DNA from: Raineyella antarctica
Lineage (GTDB): Bacteria > Actinomycetota > Actinomycetes > Propionibacteriales > Propionibacteriaceae
Length of the DNA: 64,000 bases
NCBI RefSeq assembly: GCF_900092135.1
Contig: NZ_FMYF01000006.1
Location: 124,001 to 188,000 of the forward strand
Reading direction: 5' to 3'
In this document: positions 1 to 8,866 of the stretch, piece by piece
Layout: each line of letters starts with the position of its first letter
How positions within the stretch are numbered: position 1 is the first letter of the stretch
Position numbers and translations under genes: made by a program
Notes under the pieces: model-generated
Told to the model about the DNA's origin: nothing
The model's input: only the letters and a program-made list of their open reading frames with translations
The model's database searches: none

Positions 1-30
1 CGACCGCCGGCGCTCTGGCATGCTGGCCCC

Positions 31-678
31 ATGCCATGGTCGTCAGTCCTCGCCGTCGTCGCCCATCCGGACGACGAGTCCTTCGGTCTCGGTGCGGTGC
101 TCGACACCCTGGTCAGCCAGGGAGCGGTCGGCGGCGTGCTCTGCTACACCCGCGGCGAGGCCTCCACGCTGCACGGCGTGGAGGGCGACCTGACGCAGAT
201 CAGGGTCGCCGAGCTGACCGAGGCCGCCGACCACCTGGGCCTGACGCACGTGCGGCTGTGCGAGTTCCCCGACGGCGACCTGGCCTCGGTCGACCGGGCC
301 GAGCTGGCCGCCCTCGCGGTGGAGCAGGCACGCGCCCAGCAGGCCGACCTGGTCATGGTGATGGACGAGTCCGGGATCACCGGCCATCCCGACCACCGGG
401 CCGCGACCGCGGCCGGCCTGGCCGCCGCCGACGAACTCGGGCTCCCGGTGCTGGCCTGGACCCTCTCCCCCGCCATCACCGACCAGCTGAACGCCGAGTT
501 CCCGGCAGGCTTCATCGGCACGACCGGTGACGAGGTCTGGCGGGTCTCCCGCGAGCACCAACTGGAGGCCGCCAAGGCCCACGCCAGCCAGGCCCTGCCG
601 ACGTCGGTGCTGTGGCGTCGGCTGGAGCTGATGGGCGACGAGGAGCACGTCCGCTGGCTGCGCCGCCCGGTCGCCTGA
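31..678 (+). CDS. PIG-L family deacetylase (LmbE-like)
   Basis: A 215-residue protein of the PIG-L/LmbE zinc-dependent N-acetyl-sugar deacetylase family. The zinc motif AHPDDE lies at residues 11-16 (His12 and Asp15 as likely ligands, Asp14 as likely base). A second family motif, TGHPDHRA, lies near residue 125 and supplies another His. The family includes MshB and Mca of mycothiol metabolism and antibiotic-sugar deacetylases; the substrate here cannot be read. ATG at 31 is the first good start and has no Shine-Dalgarno. The gene converges on the FMO-like gene at 718. It is the first of three PIG-L paralogues in the window. Confidence 0.85.
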   Translation: MPWSSVLAVVAHPDDESFGLGAVLDTLVSQGAVGGVLCYTRGEASTLHGVEGDLTQIRVAELTEAADHLGLTHVRLCEFPDGDLASVDRAELAALAVEQARAQQADLVMVMDESGITGHPDHRAATAAGLAAADELGLPVLAWTLSPAITDQLNAEFPAGFIGTTGDEVWRVSREHQLEAAKAHASQALPTSVLWRRLELMGDEEHVRWLRRPVA

Positions 679-717
679 CCCCCGCCGGCTCCGCCCGGTC
701 GTACGCGCCGCGGGCGA

Positions 718-1740
718 TCAGTGCCCCAGGAAGGCCCCGGCCTGCTCCGCCGCCGCCCGGGCCCCCGGCGCGACGCCGGCCAGGGTGGCCGACCCCGGGC
801 CGGTCCAGTCCCCGTAGCCGACCAGGAACAGTCCCGGGACCGTCGGCGTACGACCCGCCAGCAGCCCTCGCAGGTGCCGGAGCGCCGGCCGGAAGCCGGT
901 GCACCAGATCAGGTGGTCGGCCTCGATCCGGTCCAGGCTCGTGACCATCGGGGTGGCGACCAGGCGCCCCGCGTCCCGTGCCTCGCGGACCGGCGGGACC
1001 ATGACGATGTCGCCGAGGCGGTCGGCGGGACCGGGGTCGGGCTCGCCGCGGACCAGGGCCAGCGCCCGCACCCGGTTGCGCCGGAACAGCACGCGCCCGT
1101 CGACCTCGTCGGGCATCCAGCGCGGCGGCCATGTCGTGTACCAGGTCAGGTCGGCCACTGCCCCCAGCTCCGCGGCGATCTGGGCCCCCGAGTTGGCCCC
1201 GCCGACGACCGCCACCCGAGAGCCGGCGAAGGGCTCGGTCCCGGGGTAGTGCGCACTGTGCCACTGCCCGCCGCGGAAATGGCCGGGATACCAGGGCACG
1301 AAGGGCCGCGACCAGGTACCCGTCGCGCTGACCACCGCCCTGGCCCGCCAAGTGCGCCGGCCGGTGCGGACGTGGAAGACACCCTGCGAGTGGGTGACCT
1401 GTTCCACCCGGACGGGGCGCTCGATCGGCAGGTCGTAGCGGGACTCGTACGCGGCCAGGTACTCGATGACGTGCCGGGCAGGCGGAAAACCGTCGTAGCC
1501 GGGCATCATGATGCCCGGCAGGTTGGAGAACTCGGCGGTGGAGAACAGCGTCAGGCTGGGCCAGGTGTGCTGCCAGGCGCCCCCCGGCGCGGGCTGGTCG
1601 TCGAGGATGACGAACGAGAGGCCGGCCCGCCGCAGGTAGTAGCCGGTGGCCAGCCCGGCCTGGCCGCCACCGATCACCACCACGTCCGGATCGTACGGGG
1701 ATCCGACGTCCTCGGGTGCGTGGGGCGCACGACCGGACAT
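718..1740 (-). CDS. Flavin-containing monooxygenase-like NAD(P)/FAD oxidoreductase
   Basis: A 340-residue flavoprotein. The FAD Rossmann motif VVIGGGQAG is at about residues 21-29, and a second dinucleotide motif, VVGGANSGAQ, at 178-187 should bind NADPH. Between them, residues 155-165 (FRGGQWHSAHY) fit the FMO/Baeyer-Villiger fingerprint FxGxxxHxxxY exactly. The family oxygenates soft nucleophiles or ketones, or acts as a putative flavoprotein of trace-metal or thiol metabolism; the substrate is unknown. It is a single gene, divergent from the DUF2254 gene across about 195 bp that must hold both promoters. It is shorter than classical FMOs (about 450 residues) but has all cofactor motifs. 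Confidence 0.85.
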   Translation of the reverse strand: MSGRAPHAPEDVGSPYDPDVVVIGGGQAGLATGYYLRRAGLSFVILDDQPAPGGAWQHTWPSLTLFSTAEFSNLPGIMMPGYDGFPPARHVIEYLAAYESRYDLPIERPVRVEQVTHSQGVFHVRTGRRTWRARAVVSATGTWSRPFVPWYPGHFRGGQWHSAHYPGTEPFAGSRVAVVGGANSGAQIAAELGAVADLTWYTTWPPRWMPDEVDGRVLFRRNRVRALALVRGEPDPGPADRLGDIVMVPPVREARDAGRLVATPMVTSLDRIEADHLIWCTGFRPALRHLRGLLAGRTPTVPGLFLVGYGDWTGPGSATLAGVAPGARAAAEQAGAFLGH

Positions 1741-1935
1741 GACGACTCCTGGGGGACGGCGGGAGGACGGGAGGGCGGCGCTGCGTCGCCTCGGGCCACC
1801 CTACCGAGCGCGCACCGGCCGATACGGCGCCGGCTCGTCGGGCGGCTCGTGGGTCGGCTCGTGGCTCGGCGACCTGCTGGAGGAGTCCGCTCTGGTTGGA
1901 TGAACCTGTCAGACCCCGACACGAGGAGGTGGGAC

Positions 1936-3213
1936 ATGGACCGGCATGCCGACATCCAGCGCCGACGCGGCTCGGTGCCCCAGGTGGACAGGCCGACGCC
2001 GTGGCAACGGATCTGGCGGCGCTTCTGGGCCCTGCCCTTCGCCATAGTGATCGGCGCCCTGCTGCTGGCCTGGCTGCTGCCCTGGCTCGACCAGCACGTC
2101 TCCACCAAGATGCCGCTGCTGTTCGAGGGCGGCCCGGACGGGGCACGCAGCCTGCTGTCCACGATCGCCAGTGCGATGATCTCCGTCACCGGCCTGGTGT
2201 TCTCCATCACCATGGTGGTGCTGCAGCTGGCGCAGTCGCAGTTCACCCCCCGGCTTCTGGACAGCTTCCTGCAGAACCGGGTCACCCAGACCACCCTGGG
2301 CGTCTTCACCGCCTCTTTCGTCTACGCGCTGGCCGTGCTGCGGACCGTGCGGGGCGCCAACTCGGGGGGACAGGACTTCGTTCCCCAGTTGTCGGTCTCG
2401 GCCGCCTTCCTACTGGTGCTCGCCGCGGTCGCGATGTTCATCGCCTTCATCCACAACATCACCACCAGCGTCCAGATCGCCACCGTGGTCGACCGGGTGG
2501 GTGGCCGCGCCGCCGAACTGGTCACCGAACAGTTCGGCGAACCCGAGGACGAGGCCATCGGGTTCGGTGCCACCTGGTCCCCGTACGAGGGCGAGGCGCG
2601 AACGGCGCTGGTCACGACCGGCCGCCACGGCACCCTGGACCACCTCGACCTGCCCCGGCTGGTGGCGCTGGCGCGCAAGCACGACGTCGTCGTGCACCTG
2701 GACGTCTGCCTGGGCGACTTCATCGCCTCCGGCCAGCAGGTCGGCACCCTCTGGGGCAGCGACGACCTGGACCGGGACGTGATCGCCTCCTTCGACAGGA
2801 CACTCGGCATGGCCCGCACGCGGACCATGACCCAGGACATCTCGTTCGGGCTGCGCCAGCTGGTCGACATCGCCGAGCGCGCCCTGTCACCCTCGATGAA
2901 CGACCCGACCACGGCGGTCCAGGTGCTCGACGAGCTCCACGCCCTGCTGCGCGAGGTGGCACTCCGGCGCAGCATCTCGCCCTACATCGCCGACGCGGAC
3001 CACGTCGTCCGGGTGGTGCACCGGCCCCCGAGGTTCGCCGACCTGCTGGACCTGGCCGTGGACGAGATCCTGCACTACGGCAAGGACGGGATCCAGGTGC
3101 CCCGCAAGCTCGAGGGCATGCTGGGCGATCTGCAGGCGACGGCCCGGCCCGAGCACCGGGCGCCGATCCAGGCCAAGCTCGCCCAGGTCCGCGCGGTCTG
3201 TGATCGGCCCTGA
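1936..3213 (+). CDS. DUF2254 family membrane protein
   Basis: A 425-residue protein matching DUF2254, an actinobacterial and proteobacterial integral-membrane family of unknown function. About four hydrophobic segments fill the first 180 residues (around 25-45, 75-100, 120-140 and 150-175). A soluble C-terminal half follows, with the conserved run FGLRQLVDIAERALSPSMND. ATG at 1936 is chosen because AGGAGG lies 6 nt upstream; an in-frame ATG at 1900 is possible but lacks a ribosome-binding site. The frame stays open upstream into the antisense of the FMO gene, which is a GC artefact. The C-terminal part may sense or bind something in the cytoplasm, but nothing here shows what. Confidence 0.85.
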   Translation: MDRHADIQRRRGSVPQVDRPTPWQRIWRRFWALPFAIVIGALLLAWLLPWLDQHVSTKMPLLFEGGPDGARSLLSTIASAMISVTGLVFSITMVVLQLAQSQFTPRLLDSFLQNRVTQTTLGVFTASFVYALAVLRTVRGANSGGQDFVPQLSVSAAFLLVLAAVAMFIAFIHNITTSVQIATVVDRVGGRAAELVTEQFGEPEDEAIGFGATWSPYEGEARTALVTTGRHGTLDHLDLPRLVALARKHDVVVHLDVCLGDFIASGQQVGTLWGSDDLDRDVIASFDRTLGMARTRTMTQDISFGLRQLVDIAERALSPSMNDPTTAVQVLDELHALLREVALRRSISPYIADADHVVRVVHRPPRFADLLDLAVDEILHYGKDGIQVPRKLEGMLGDLQATARPEHRAPIQAKLAQVRAVCDRP

Positions 3214-3302
3214 CTGCCGTCTGTGAGCGGCCCTGACCTGCCGGTGCAGCCCGGCACGGCGCCGTACGATGGAAGGGTCCAGCCATCGATCGGAGGTGCG
3301 CG

Positions 3303-3713
3303 ATGAAGCGTCTCCTGTTCACCGTCCTGTGGGGCCTGGCCGTCTACGTCGCGGTGATGCTCGCCGAGTTCGCGGTCACCCTCCCCTTTCCGATGGGCGA
3401 GGACACGACCCCTGACCTGACGGTGGAGTTCGGGCTGACCGCACCGCTGGCCTTCCTGATCACCTGGGTTCTGGCCCGCCTGCTGCACACCACCCGGAAG
3501 GACGGCACGCTCCGCGGGGTCGTCTGGGCGGCAGTGGCGCTGGTCCTCTACGTGGTCGTCGGGCTCGGCAACGGCACGCTCGGCCTGTTCATGGTGTGGA
3601 CCTTCCCGCTGCTGATCCTCGCGATCCTGCTGGGCCCGATCATCGCCGGACAGGTCGCTGGTCGCACCCGGACACCGCACCTCCCCCGGACAGGGCACCA
3701 CACCCCTGCATGA
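3303..3713 (+). CDS. Small membrane protein, unknown function
   Basis: A 136-residue protein with four predicted membrane segments, at about residues 5-27, 43-62, 76-95 and 98-118. It has a short polar loop after the first helix and a basic, Pro/His-rich C-terminus. I do not recognise a family. GGAGG at 3292-3296 lies 6 nt before ATG 3303, supporting the start. A TACGAT hexamer at 3265-3270 could be the -10 element. It is followed 31 nt later by another small membrane protein on the same strand, so the two may be cotranscribed. Confidence 0.7.
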   Translation: MKRLLFTVLWGLAVYVAVMLAEFAVTLPFPMGEDTTPDLTVEFGLTAPLAFLITWVLARLLHTTRKDGTLRGVVWAAVALVLYVVVGLGNGTLGLFMVWTFPLLILAILLGPIIAGQVAGRTRTPHLPRTGHHTPA

Positions 3714-3744
3714 GTCGACGTCGCCGGTCTGCCACAGTGGAGCC

Positions 3745-4125
3745 ATGCCCCTGCCGCATCCGCACCTCATCGTGCTCCGGAGCGCCGCGACCGTGGTGCT
3801 GAGCTGCCTGATCGCCCAGGCCGGCTGGGCCGCGGCGATGCTCGGCGACGACCCCGGCTACCGGTGGAACCACCGGGTCGGCGCCTGGGTGACACTTGTC
3901 ATCTGCCTGCTGTCGGCGCTGGTCTACCTGGTGCTGCGGCGCTCGGCCGGACCGGTGAACGTGACGATGGCGCTCCTGCTGGCCGCCGGCGTTGCCGTCC
4001 AGTTCTTCCTCGGCGCCACCGACCGGGAGGCGGTCCACATCTTCCTCGGCGTCCTGCTCGCGATGCTGGGTACGGCGCTGACCTCCTGGACCTACCGGCA
4101 CAGCCTGCCCGTCGCGGCCGGCTGA
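3745..4125 (+). CDS. Small membrane protein, unknown function
   Basis: A 126-residue hydrophobic protein with four predicted helices, at about residues 9-30, 45-65, 71-88 and 95-115. It has no motif I can assign. The run AVHIFLGVLLAMLGTALTSW suggests a compact four-helix bundle like other small actinobacterial inner-membrane proteins. The ATG is preceded by CACAGT ending 6 nt upstream, a possible leaderless promoter. It ends 4 nt before the OsmC gene on the opposite strand, so the two are convergent with almost no spacer. Confidence 0.65.
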   Translation: MPLPHPHLIVLRSAATVVLSCLIAQAGWAAAMLGDDPGYRWNHRVGAWVTLVICLLSALVYLVLRRSAGPVNVTMALLLAAGVAVQFFLGATDREAVHIFLGVLLAMLGTALTSWTYRHSLPVAAG

Positions 4126-4129
4126 GGGC

Positions 4130-4564
4130 TCAGCCCTCCGCCAGGTGGAGGTCGATCGTCGTCGGCGCGCTCAGCGAGTTGCTGACCAGGCAGGCACCCT
4201 CGGTCTTGTCGACCAGGGCGCCGATCCGGTCCGGGTCGGTACCGGCCGGGACCGTGAGGTGGACGGCCAGCCGGATCTCGGTGAACCGGGTGACGCGCTC
4301 GACCCGGTCCAGCACGCCGCTCGCCTCCACCCTCAGGTCGGACCACTCGACGTGGTTGGCGGTCGCCACGGAGCGCCAGGTCAGCGCGAAGCAGTCCGCC
4401 GCGGCGGCCACCAACAAGGTCTCGGGTGACCAGTAGCCCGCCGGGCCCCCGAACTCGGGGGGTGACTCCACCGGCAGGTCGGGCAGCTCGGGCGACGACA
4501 TGGTGAGGGATCCGGTCGGGGTCCCGGCCACCGACGCGGAGTACTGGTGCGGGAACCTCTGCAT
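4130..4564 (-). CDS. OsmC/Ohr family peroxidase-like protein
   Basis: A 144-residue OsmC-superfamily protein. The two family cysteines are both present: one in AAADCFALTWRS (about residue 58) and one in TEGACLVSNS (about residue 124). In OsmC/Ohr these form the peroxidatic/resolving pair that reduces organic hydroperoxides. The spacing fits the OsmC-like rather than the Ohr subgroup. A -10-like TAGCCT (plus-strand 4571-4576) ends exactly 6 nt before the ATG and there is no Shine-Dalgarno, so translation is probably leaderless. It is monocistronic and convergent with the small membrane gene. Confidence 0.85.
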   Translation of the reverse strand: MQRFPHQYSASVAGTPTGSLTMSSPELPDLPVESPPEFGGPAGYWSPETLLVAAAADCFALTWRSVATANHVEWSDLRVEASGVLDRVERVTRFTEIRLAVHLTVPAGTDPDRIGALVDKTEGACLVSNSLSAPTTIDLHLAEG

Positions 4565-4687
4565 GTCCGCAGGCTAGTCCCCAAAGGCGTCCGGCGGGAG
4601 CGATTCGCGGGTGCACAGCGGTTCCATTGCCCACGCCTGCCAGAAGTCCTACGCTCGGATGATCCGAACCTCGGGACGGGGACCACG

Positions 4688-6076
4688 ATGAGGGAGACCC
4701 ACCTGCGCCAAGGGCGCCAGACGGTGAAGCTCGGCCTGATCAAGGTCGTGCAGGACCTCTTCCCCGAGGAGCGCCTCAAGACCTCCTACTCCATCCTCGA
4801 GGGCGTCTTCTGCCACCTGGACGGCTCGGTGCTCTCGACCCGCGAGGTACGCCTGATCGGGGAGCGGCTGGCCGCCTGGGTGCAGCGCAACGAGCCGATC
4901 CAGCTGCTGGGGCGCGCCGGCGGCTACTACGTCTACGACGTGGACGGGCTCGTGGTGAACGCCCTCTATCCCGCCCTGACCGCGCCGGCGGAGGTGGAGC
5001 CCTTCACACTGGTGCCGTTCTCGGACGGGTTCATCGTCGACTTCGGCGACGCGGACAAGGGCGCTGACCTCCCCCTGATCCCGCCGGTCAAGCTGCAGGC
5101 GACGTACACCGAGCGGCGCCGCTGGCTGGCCCAGGTCGGCATCACGGTGGTCGGGGACGTCAACGCCTACATCCGCTCCGGGCAGCACCAGGAGCTGATC
5201 AGCATCTCCGAGGCGCTGCACGAGAAGAAGATCTCGCTGATCGCCGACTCGATCCTGGCCGAGCAGCGCGCGCTGCGCGTCCTGCTGATCGCGGGCCCCA
5301 CGTCCTCGGGCAAGACCTCCTTCCTGCGCCGGCTCAACACCCAGTTGCTCGTCAACGGCTTCCAGCCGGTGGGGCTGTCCCTCGACAACTACTTCGTGGA
5401 CCGCGACGCGACCCCACTGGGTCCCGACGGCAAGCCCGACTTCGACGTGCTGGACGCGCTCGACCTTCCCCTGCTGCGCGAGCACATCAGCCGCCTGGTG
5501 GAGGGCGAGAGGATCGAGGTGCCGCGCTTCGACTTCGTCACCGGCCAGCGCAGCCCCGTCCACCATCCGTTGCAGGTCGGCCCGCACCAGATCCTGGTGA
5601 TCGAGGGCCTGCACGCCCTCAACCCCGAACTTGTCGGCCGGATCCACCGCAACCAGCTGTACAAGATCCACGTCAGCCCGCTCGGGGGGCTCAACATCGA
5701 CCTCGTCAACCGGGTGCCCACCACCGAGGTACGGCTGATCCGCCGGATGGTCCGCGACGACCGCAGCCGCGGCATCTCCCCGGAACGCACCCTGGACCAA
5801 TGGTCCAGCGTGCGACGTGGGGAGTACGACTGCATCTTCCGCTTCCAGGAGGACGCCGACGCGATGTTCAACTCCAGCATGGTCTACGAGCTGAACGCGC
5901 TGCGCCGCCCGGCCGAGGCGGTCCTGGACAAGATCGGTGACAACAGCCCGCACCGCGACACCCGCGACCGATTGCTGAACCTGCTCAGCTTCTTCGACCC
6001 GATCGACACCAGCAAGGTGCCGTTCAACTCCCTCCTGCGCGAGTTCATCGGCGGCAGCCTGTACGCGGAGGACTGA
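4688..6076 (+). CDS. Uridine kinase-like nucleoside kinase (ThrRS-TGS/uridine kinase-like type)
   Basis: A 462-residue P-loop kinase. Walker A GPTSSGKTS is at residues 203-211, followed by LSLDNYFVDRD, the phosphate-acceptor region typical of the uridine kinase/phosphoribulokinase fold. The N-terminal 180 residues resemble the threonyl-tRNA-synthetase-like editing region found in two-domain bacterial uridine kinase homologues (about 550 residues in Firmicutes, shorter here). ATG 4688 follows a GGGACGGGGAC stretch. Three bases separate its stop from the GTG of the ABC ATPase, so the three genes to 7880 look like one operon. The likely reaction is ATP-dependent nucleoside phosphorylation; the substrate is not proven. 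Confidence 0.8.
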   Translation: MRETHLRQGRQTVKLGLIKVVQDLFPEERLKTSYSILEGVFCHLDGSVLSTREVRLIGERLAAWVQRNEPIQLLGRAGGYYVYDVDGLVVNALYPALTAPAEVEPFTLVPFSDGFIVDFGDADKGADLPLIPPVKLQATYTERRRWLAQVGITVVGDVNAYIRSGQHQELISISEALHEKKISLIADSILAEQRALRVLLIAGPTSSGKTSFLRRLNTQLLVNGFQPVGLSLDNYFVDRDATPLGPDGKPDFDVLDALDLPLLREHISRLVEGERIEVPRFDFVTGQRSPVHHPLQVGPHQILVIEGLHALNPELVGRIHRNQLYKIHVSPLGGLNIDLVNRVPTTEVRLIRRMVRDDRSRGISPERTLDQWSSVRRGEYDCIFRFQEDADAMFNSSMVYELNALRRPAEAVLDKIGDNSPHRDTRDRLLNLLSFFDPIDTSKVPFNSLLREFIGGSLYAED

Positions 6077-6078
6077 GC

Positions 6079-7080
6079 GTGATCACCGCCCGCGGCCTGA
6101 CCCGGACCTTCCGACGCGGCAAGGACGTGATCGAGGCGGTCCGGGCGATCGACGTCGACGTACGCCAGGGCGAGCTCGTCGCCTTCCTGGGCCCCAACGG
6201 TGCCGGGAAGTCGACCACGCTGCGGATGCTGACCAGCCTGCTGCTGCCCACCTCGGGCACGGCGGTGGTGGCCGGGTACGACGTGGTCACCGACCCCGCC
6301 CGGGTCCGGGCCCGGATCGGCTACATCGGCCAGGGGACCGGCGGCGGGTACTCCTACCGGGTCCTCGACGAGCTCCACAACCAGGGCCGGTTCTACCACC
6401 TGCCCCGCCCCGAGTACCGGGCCCGCGCGCGGGACCTGATGGAGACCCTGGAGCTGACCGGGCTCGACAAGCGCAAGGTCAGCTCGCTGTCCGGTGGGCA
6501 ACGTCGCCGCCTCGACGTCGCCCTCGGCCTGATGAACCGGCCCCCGCTGCTGTTCCTGGACGAGCCGACCACCGGCCTGGACCCGCAGTCCCGGGCCAAC
6601 CTGTGGCAGCACATCACCGGGATGCGCGAGCAGTACGGCATGACGCTGGTGCTCACCACGCACTACCTGGAGGAGGCCGACAGCGTGGCCGAGCGGGTGG
6701 TGATCATCGACCACGGCCGGATCGTCGCCGACGCCCCTCCCGACGCCCTGAAGCGCGACCACGCCGACGACGTGGTCACCCTGCAGGTGGCCTCGGCCGA
6801 TGCCGCAGCGGTCCGGGCGGCGCTGCCCGACGGTCTCGGCCAGGTCGCTGTCCACCCCGGGAACGCCCAGCCGGGAGCCGTCCACCCCGGCGCCGAGCCG
6901 TACGCCTCCGTGCGCGCCACCATCGCCACGACTCACGGCTCGCTGGTCCTGCCCGCCGCCATCGAGCAGCTGCGCAACCACGGGCTCGTGGTGACGTCGG
7001 CGGAGCTGGCACAGGCGAGCCTGGACGACGTGTTCCTCAACCTGACCGGCCGGAGCCTGCGCGAGGAGGCGAAGGCATGA
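6079..7080 (+). CDS. ABC transporter ATP-binding protein, DrrA-like
   Basis: A 333-residue ATPase. Walker A GPNGAGKS is at 38-45, with a later signature LSGGQRRRLDVA, Walker B LLFLDEPTTGLDP and switch His in LTTHYLEEAD. The C-terminal extension of about 110 residues ends in LDDVFLNLTGRSLREE, typical of the daunorubicin-resistance DrrA/CcmA group that drives type-2 ABC exporters. The GTG start lies 3 nt after the kinase stop. The stop overlaps the permease start (ATGA), which indicates translational coupling. It should energise export of a hydrophobic compound or polymer; the cargo is unknown. Confidence 0.92.
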   Translation: MITARGLTRTFRRGKDVIEAVRAIDVDVRQGELVAFLGPNGAGKSTTLRMLTSLLLPTSGTAVVAGYDVVTDPARVRARIGYIGQGTGGGYSYRVLDELHNQGRFYHLPRPEYRARARDLMETLELTGLDKRKVSSLSGGQRRRLDVALGLMNRPPLLFLDEPTTGLDPQSRANLWQHITGMREQYGMTLVLTTHYLEEADSVAERVVIIDHGRIVADAPPDALKRDHADDVVTLQVASADAAAVRAALPDGLGQVAVHPGNAQPGAVHPGAEPYASVRATIATTHGSLVLPAAIEQLRNHGLVVTSAELAQASLDDVFLNLTGRSLREEAKA

Positions 7081-7880
7081 GAGCCGGTCCGGGCCCGGCC
7101 AAGTTCGTCGGCGACACCGCCGCGGTCTTCGTCCGCGAGATCCTGTTGTTCCTGCGCGATCCGTTCTCGCTGGTCTTCTCCCTGCTGCAGCCGCTGATCT
7201 TCCTGGCCCTCTTCGCGCCCCTGCTGCGCGGCGCGGTCGCCACCGGCGGGGCCGGGGCGGCCGGGATGGGAACGGGTGGGACGGGCACCCTGCAGTGGTT
7301 CGTCCCCGGGGTGATCGTGATGATCAGCCTGTTCGGGACGTCGATGACCGGGTCGGGCCTGTTGTACGAGCTGATGACCGGCTCGTACGAACGGGTGCTC
7401 GCCACGCCGCTGGACCGGTCGGCGATCCTGGTCGGACGGTCCCTGAAGGAGTTCGCGCCGCTGTTCATCCAGGGCCTGCTGATCGCGGTCTTCTGCGTGC
7501 CGTTCGGCTTCCGCTTCTACCCGGTGCACCTGCTGGTCGGGCTGGTGCTGCTGGGGGTCTTCGGGATCGGGCTCGGCGCGCTGTCGTACGCCCTGGGGCT
7601 GGCCTGCAAGGGCCGGGAGTGGCTGTTCTGGAGCGTCCAGCAGACCCTGCTGTTCCCACTGCTGATCCTGTCCGGGATCATGCTGCCGCTGGAGACCGGG
7701 CCCGAGTGGATGCGGCTGGTCTCCCGCTTCAATCCGCTCACCTACATCGTGGATGCGGAGCGGACCCTGCTGGGCGGGACGCTCGGCTCCACCGCGGTGC
7801 TGTGGGGAGCGGTGGCGGCGGGGCTGATCGCGGTCGTCGGCCTGGTGGTCGGGATCCGTACGACGCGCACGACCATCTAG
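7077..7880 (+). CDS. ABC-2 type exporter permease, DrrB-like
   Basis: A 267-residue permease with six hydrophobic segments, the ABC-2 architecture. The stretch PLTYIVDAERTLLGGTLGS near residue 225 is a DrrB-type signature. The start codon overlaps the ATPase stop by 4 bases. The first helix follows a basic leader (about residues 1-30), and a Gly-rich loop lies near residues 55-70. Two copies with two DrrA-like ATPases would make the exporter. It is the last gene of the kinase-ABC operon and converges with the membrane gene at 7897. Confidence 0.9.
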   Translation: MRAGPGPAKFVGDTAAVFVREILLFLRDPFSLVFSLLQPLIFLALFAPLLRGAVATGGAGAAGMGTGGTGTLQWFVPGVIVMISLFGTSMTGSGLLYELMTGSYERVLATPLDRSAILVGRSLKEFAPLFIQGLLIAVFCVPFGFRFYPVHLLVGLVLLGVFGIGLGALSYALGLACKGREWLFWSVQQTLLFPLLILSGIMLPLETGPEWMRLVSRFNPLTYIVDAERTLLGGTLGSTAVLWGAVAAGLIAVVGLVVGIRTTRTTI

Positions 7881-7896
7881 GCCCCGGGGACGTCTC

Positions 7897-8742
7897 CTAA
7901 CCGGATCTGCGGGTTCCGCGGCGGGTAGCAGCGATCTCGAAGCGGTACCACAGGTAGGCCGAGCCGGCGAGGACCCCCATGAAGCCGACGAACAACAGCC
8001 AGGTGAGTGGCCGTTCAGGGTGGAACTCACCCGAGGCCCGCAGCGCCGCGATGGCCATCAGCACGATCATCAGCGCCTCCACCTGCAGCATCAACCGGAT
8101 CGTGATCCACCGGGGATCCCGAACGACCCCGAGGCCCGCGCTGCCAAGGCAGAAGATCGCGCCCACCACCCGGCAGGTCAGCGGCGTGAGTGCCCATGGC
8201 CAGACCGGGATCATCTGGCCCGGCGCCACGAACATGGTGATGCCGGTGGACAGGGCGGCCAGCCCCACAAGCGCGACCATCCAACGGGAGACACCTCCCA
8301 GCCGCAGTTCCGACGCTTCCGTGGGGGCAGCGAACCGGCGGTTGGACAGGTAGGCGAAGATCACGAGGAAGGGCGCGGTGAAGTACAGGCCCGTCCAGAG
8401 CCAGAATGCGAAGTGGTGGTGGTTGAACTTGTCCCAATGGATCACAGTGGCCACACCGAGCAACGTCGCGAACAGCGCCACCGACAGGAAGCCCACCCGC
8501 AACGAGGACCACCGCGCTGTCCACAGGGCGCGGACGAAGAAGTAGAAGCCGCCGAGATAGGCCGAGGCGAGCACCATGGGAGTCATCGTGGGGCGCATGG
8601 TCCACGCGAAGAGGCGACCGGTCTCAGTGGGAAATCCGTACAGCACGACGAAGGCGACGATCAGGAATGGCGCTATGAAGGCTGACAGGCCCTTCGTGAA
8701 CCGCAGGACCCGATCATCTGCCCCGCGTTGCTGGACTTTCAT
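7897..8742 (-). CDS. Multi-pass membrane protein, unknown function
   Basis: A 281-residue protein with about eight hydrophobic segments spread over its length and a short basic C-terminus (TRRGTRRSG). Aromatic-rich loops such as HWDKFNHHHFAFWLW near residue 100 give a cluster of histidines. I do not recognise the family. ATG 8742 is preceded by GGGGCAGGGGA, a usable ribosome-binding region; the frame stays open further upstream but that part has no hydrophobic or conserved content. It is divergent from the DUF5995 gene. Base composition is slightly less GC-rich than its neighbours. Confidence 0.7.
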   Translation of the reverse strand: MKVQQRGADDRVLRFTKGLSAFIAPFLIVAFVVLYGFPTETGRLFAWTMRPTMTPMVLASAYLGGFYFFVRALWTARWSSLRVGFLSVALFATLLGVATVIHWDKFNHHHFAFWLWTGLYFTAPFLVIFAYLSNRRFAAPTEASELRLGGVSRWMVALVGLAALSTGITMFVAPGQMIPVWPWALTPLTCRVVGAIFCLGSAGLGVVRDPRWITIRLMLQVEALMIVLMAIAALRASGEFHPERPLTWLLFVGFMGVLAGSAYLWYRFEIAATRRGTRRSG

Positions 8743-8866
8743 TCCCCTGCCCCCGTCCGGCTCCAAGGGCCACCGCCCATCGGGCCTGGAGGAACCAACG
8801 GTGACACCGCACTGAGCCGTGACTACATTAAGCCCACACTGGTGGCTGGCTGGCAAGGGGAGACAG

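Noticed and set aside
721-1935. Long open frame upstream of the DUF2254 start
   Set aside because: It is antisense to the FMO-like gene, has no conserved motifs and is explained by high GC at third positions.
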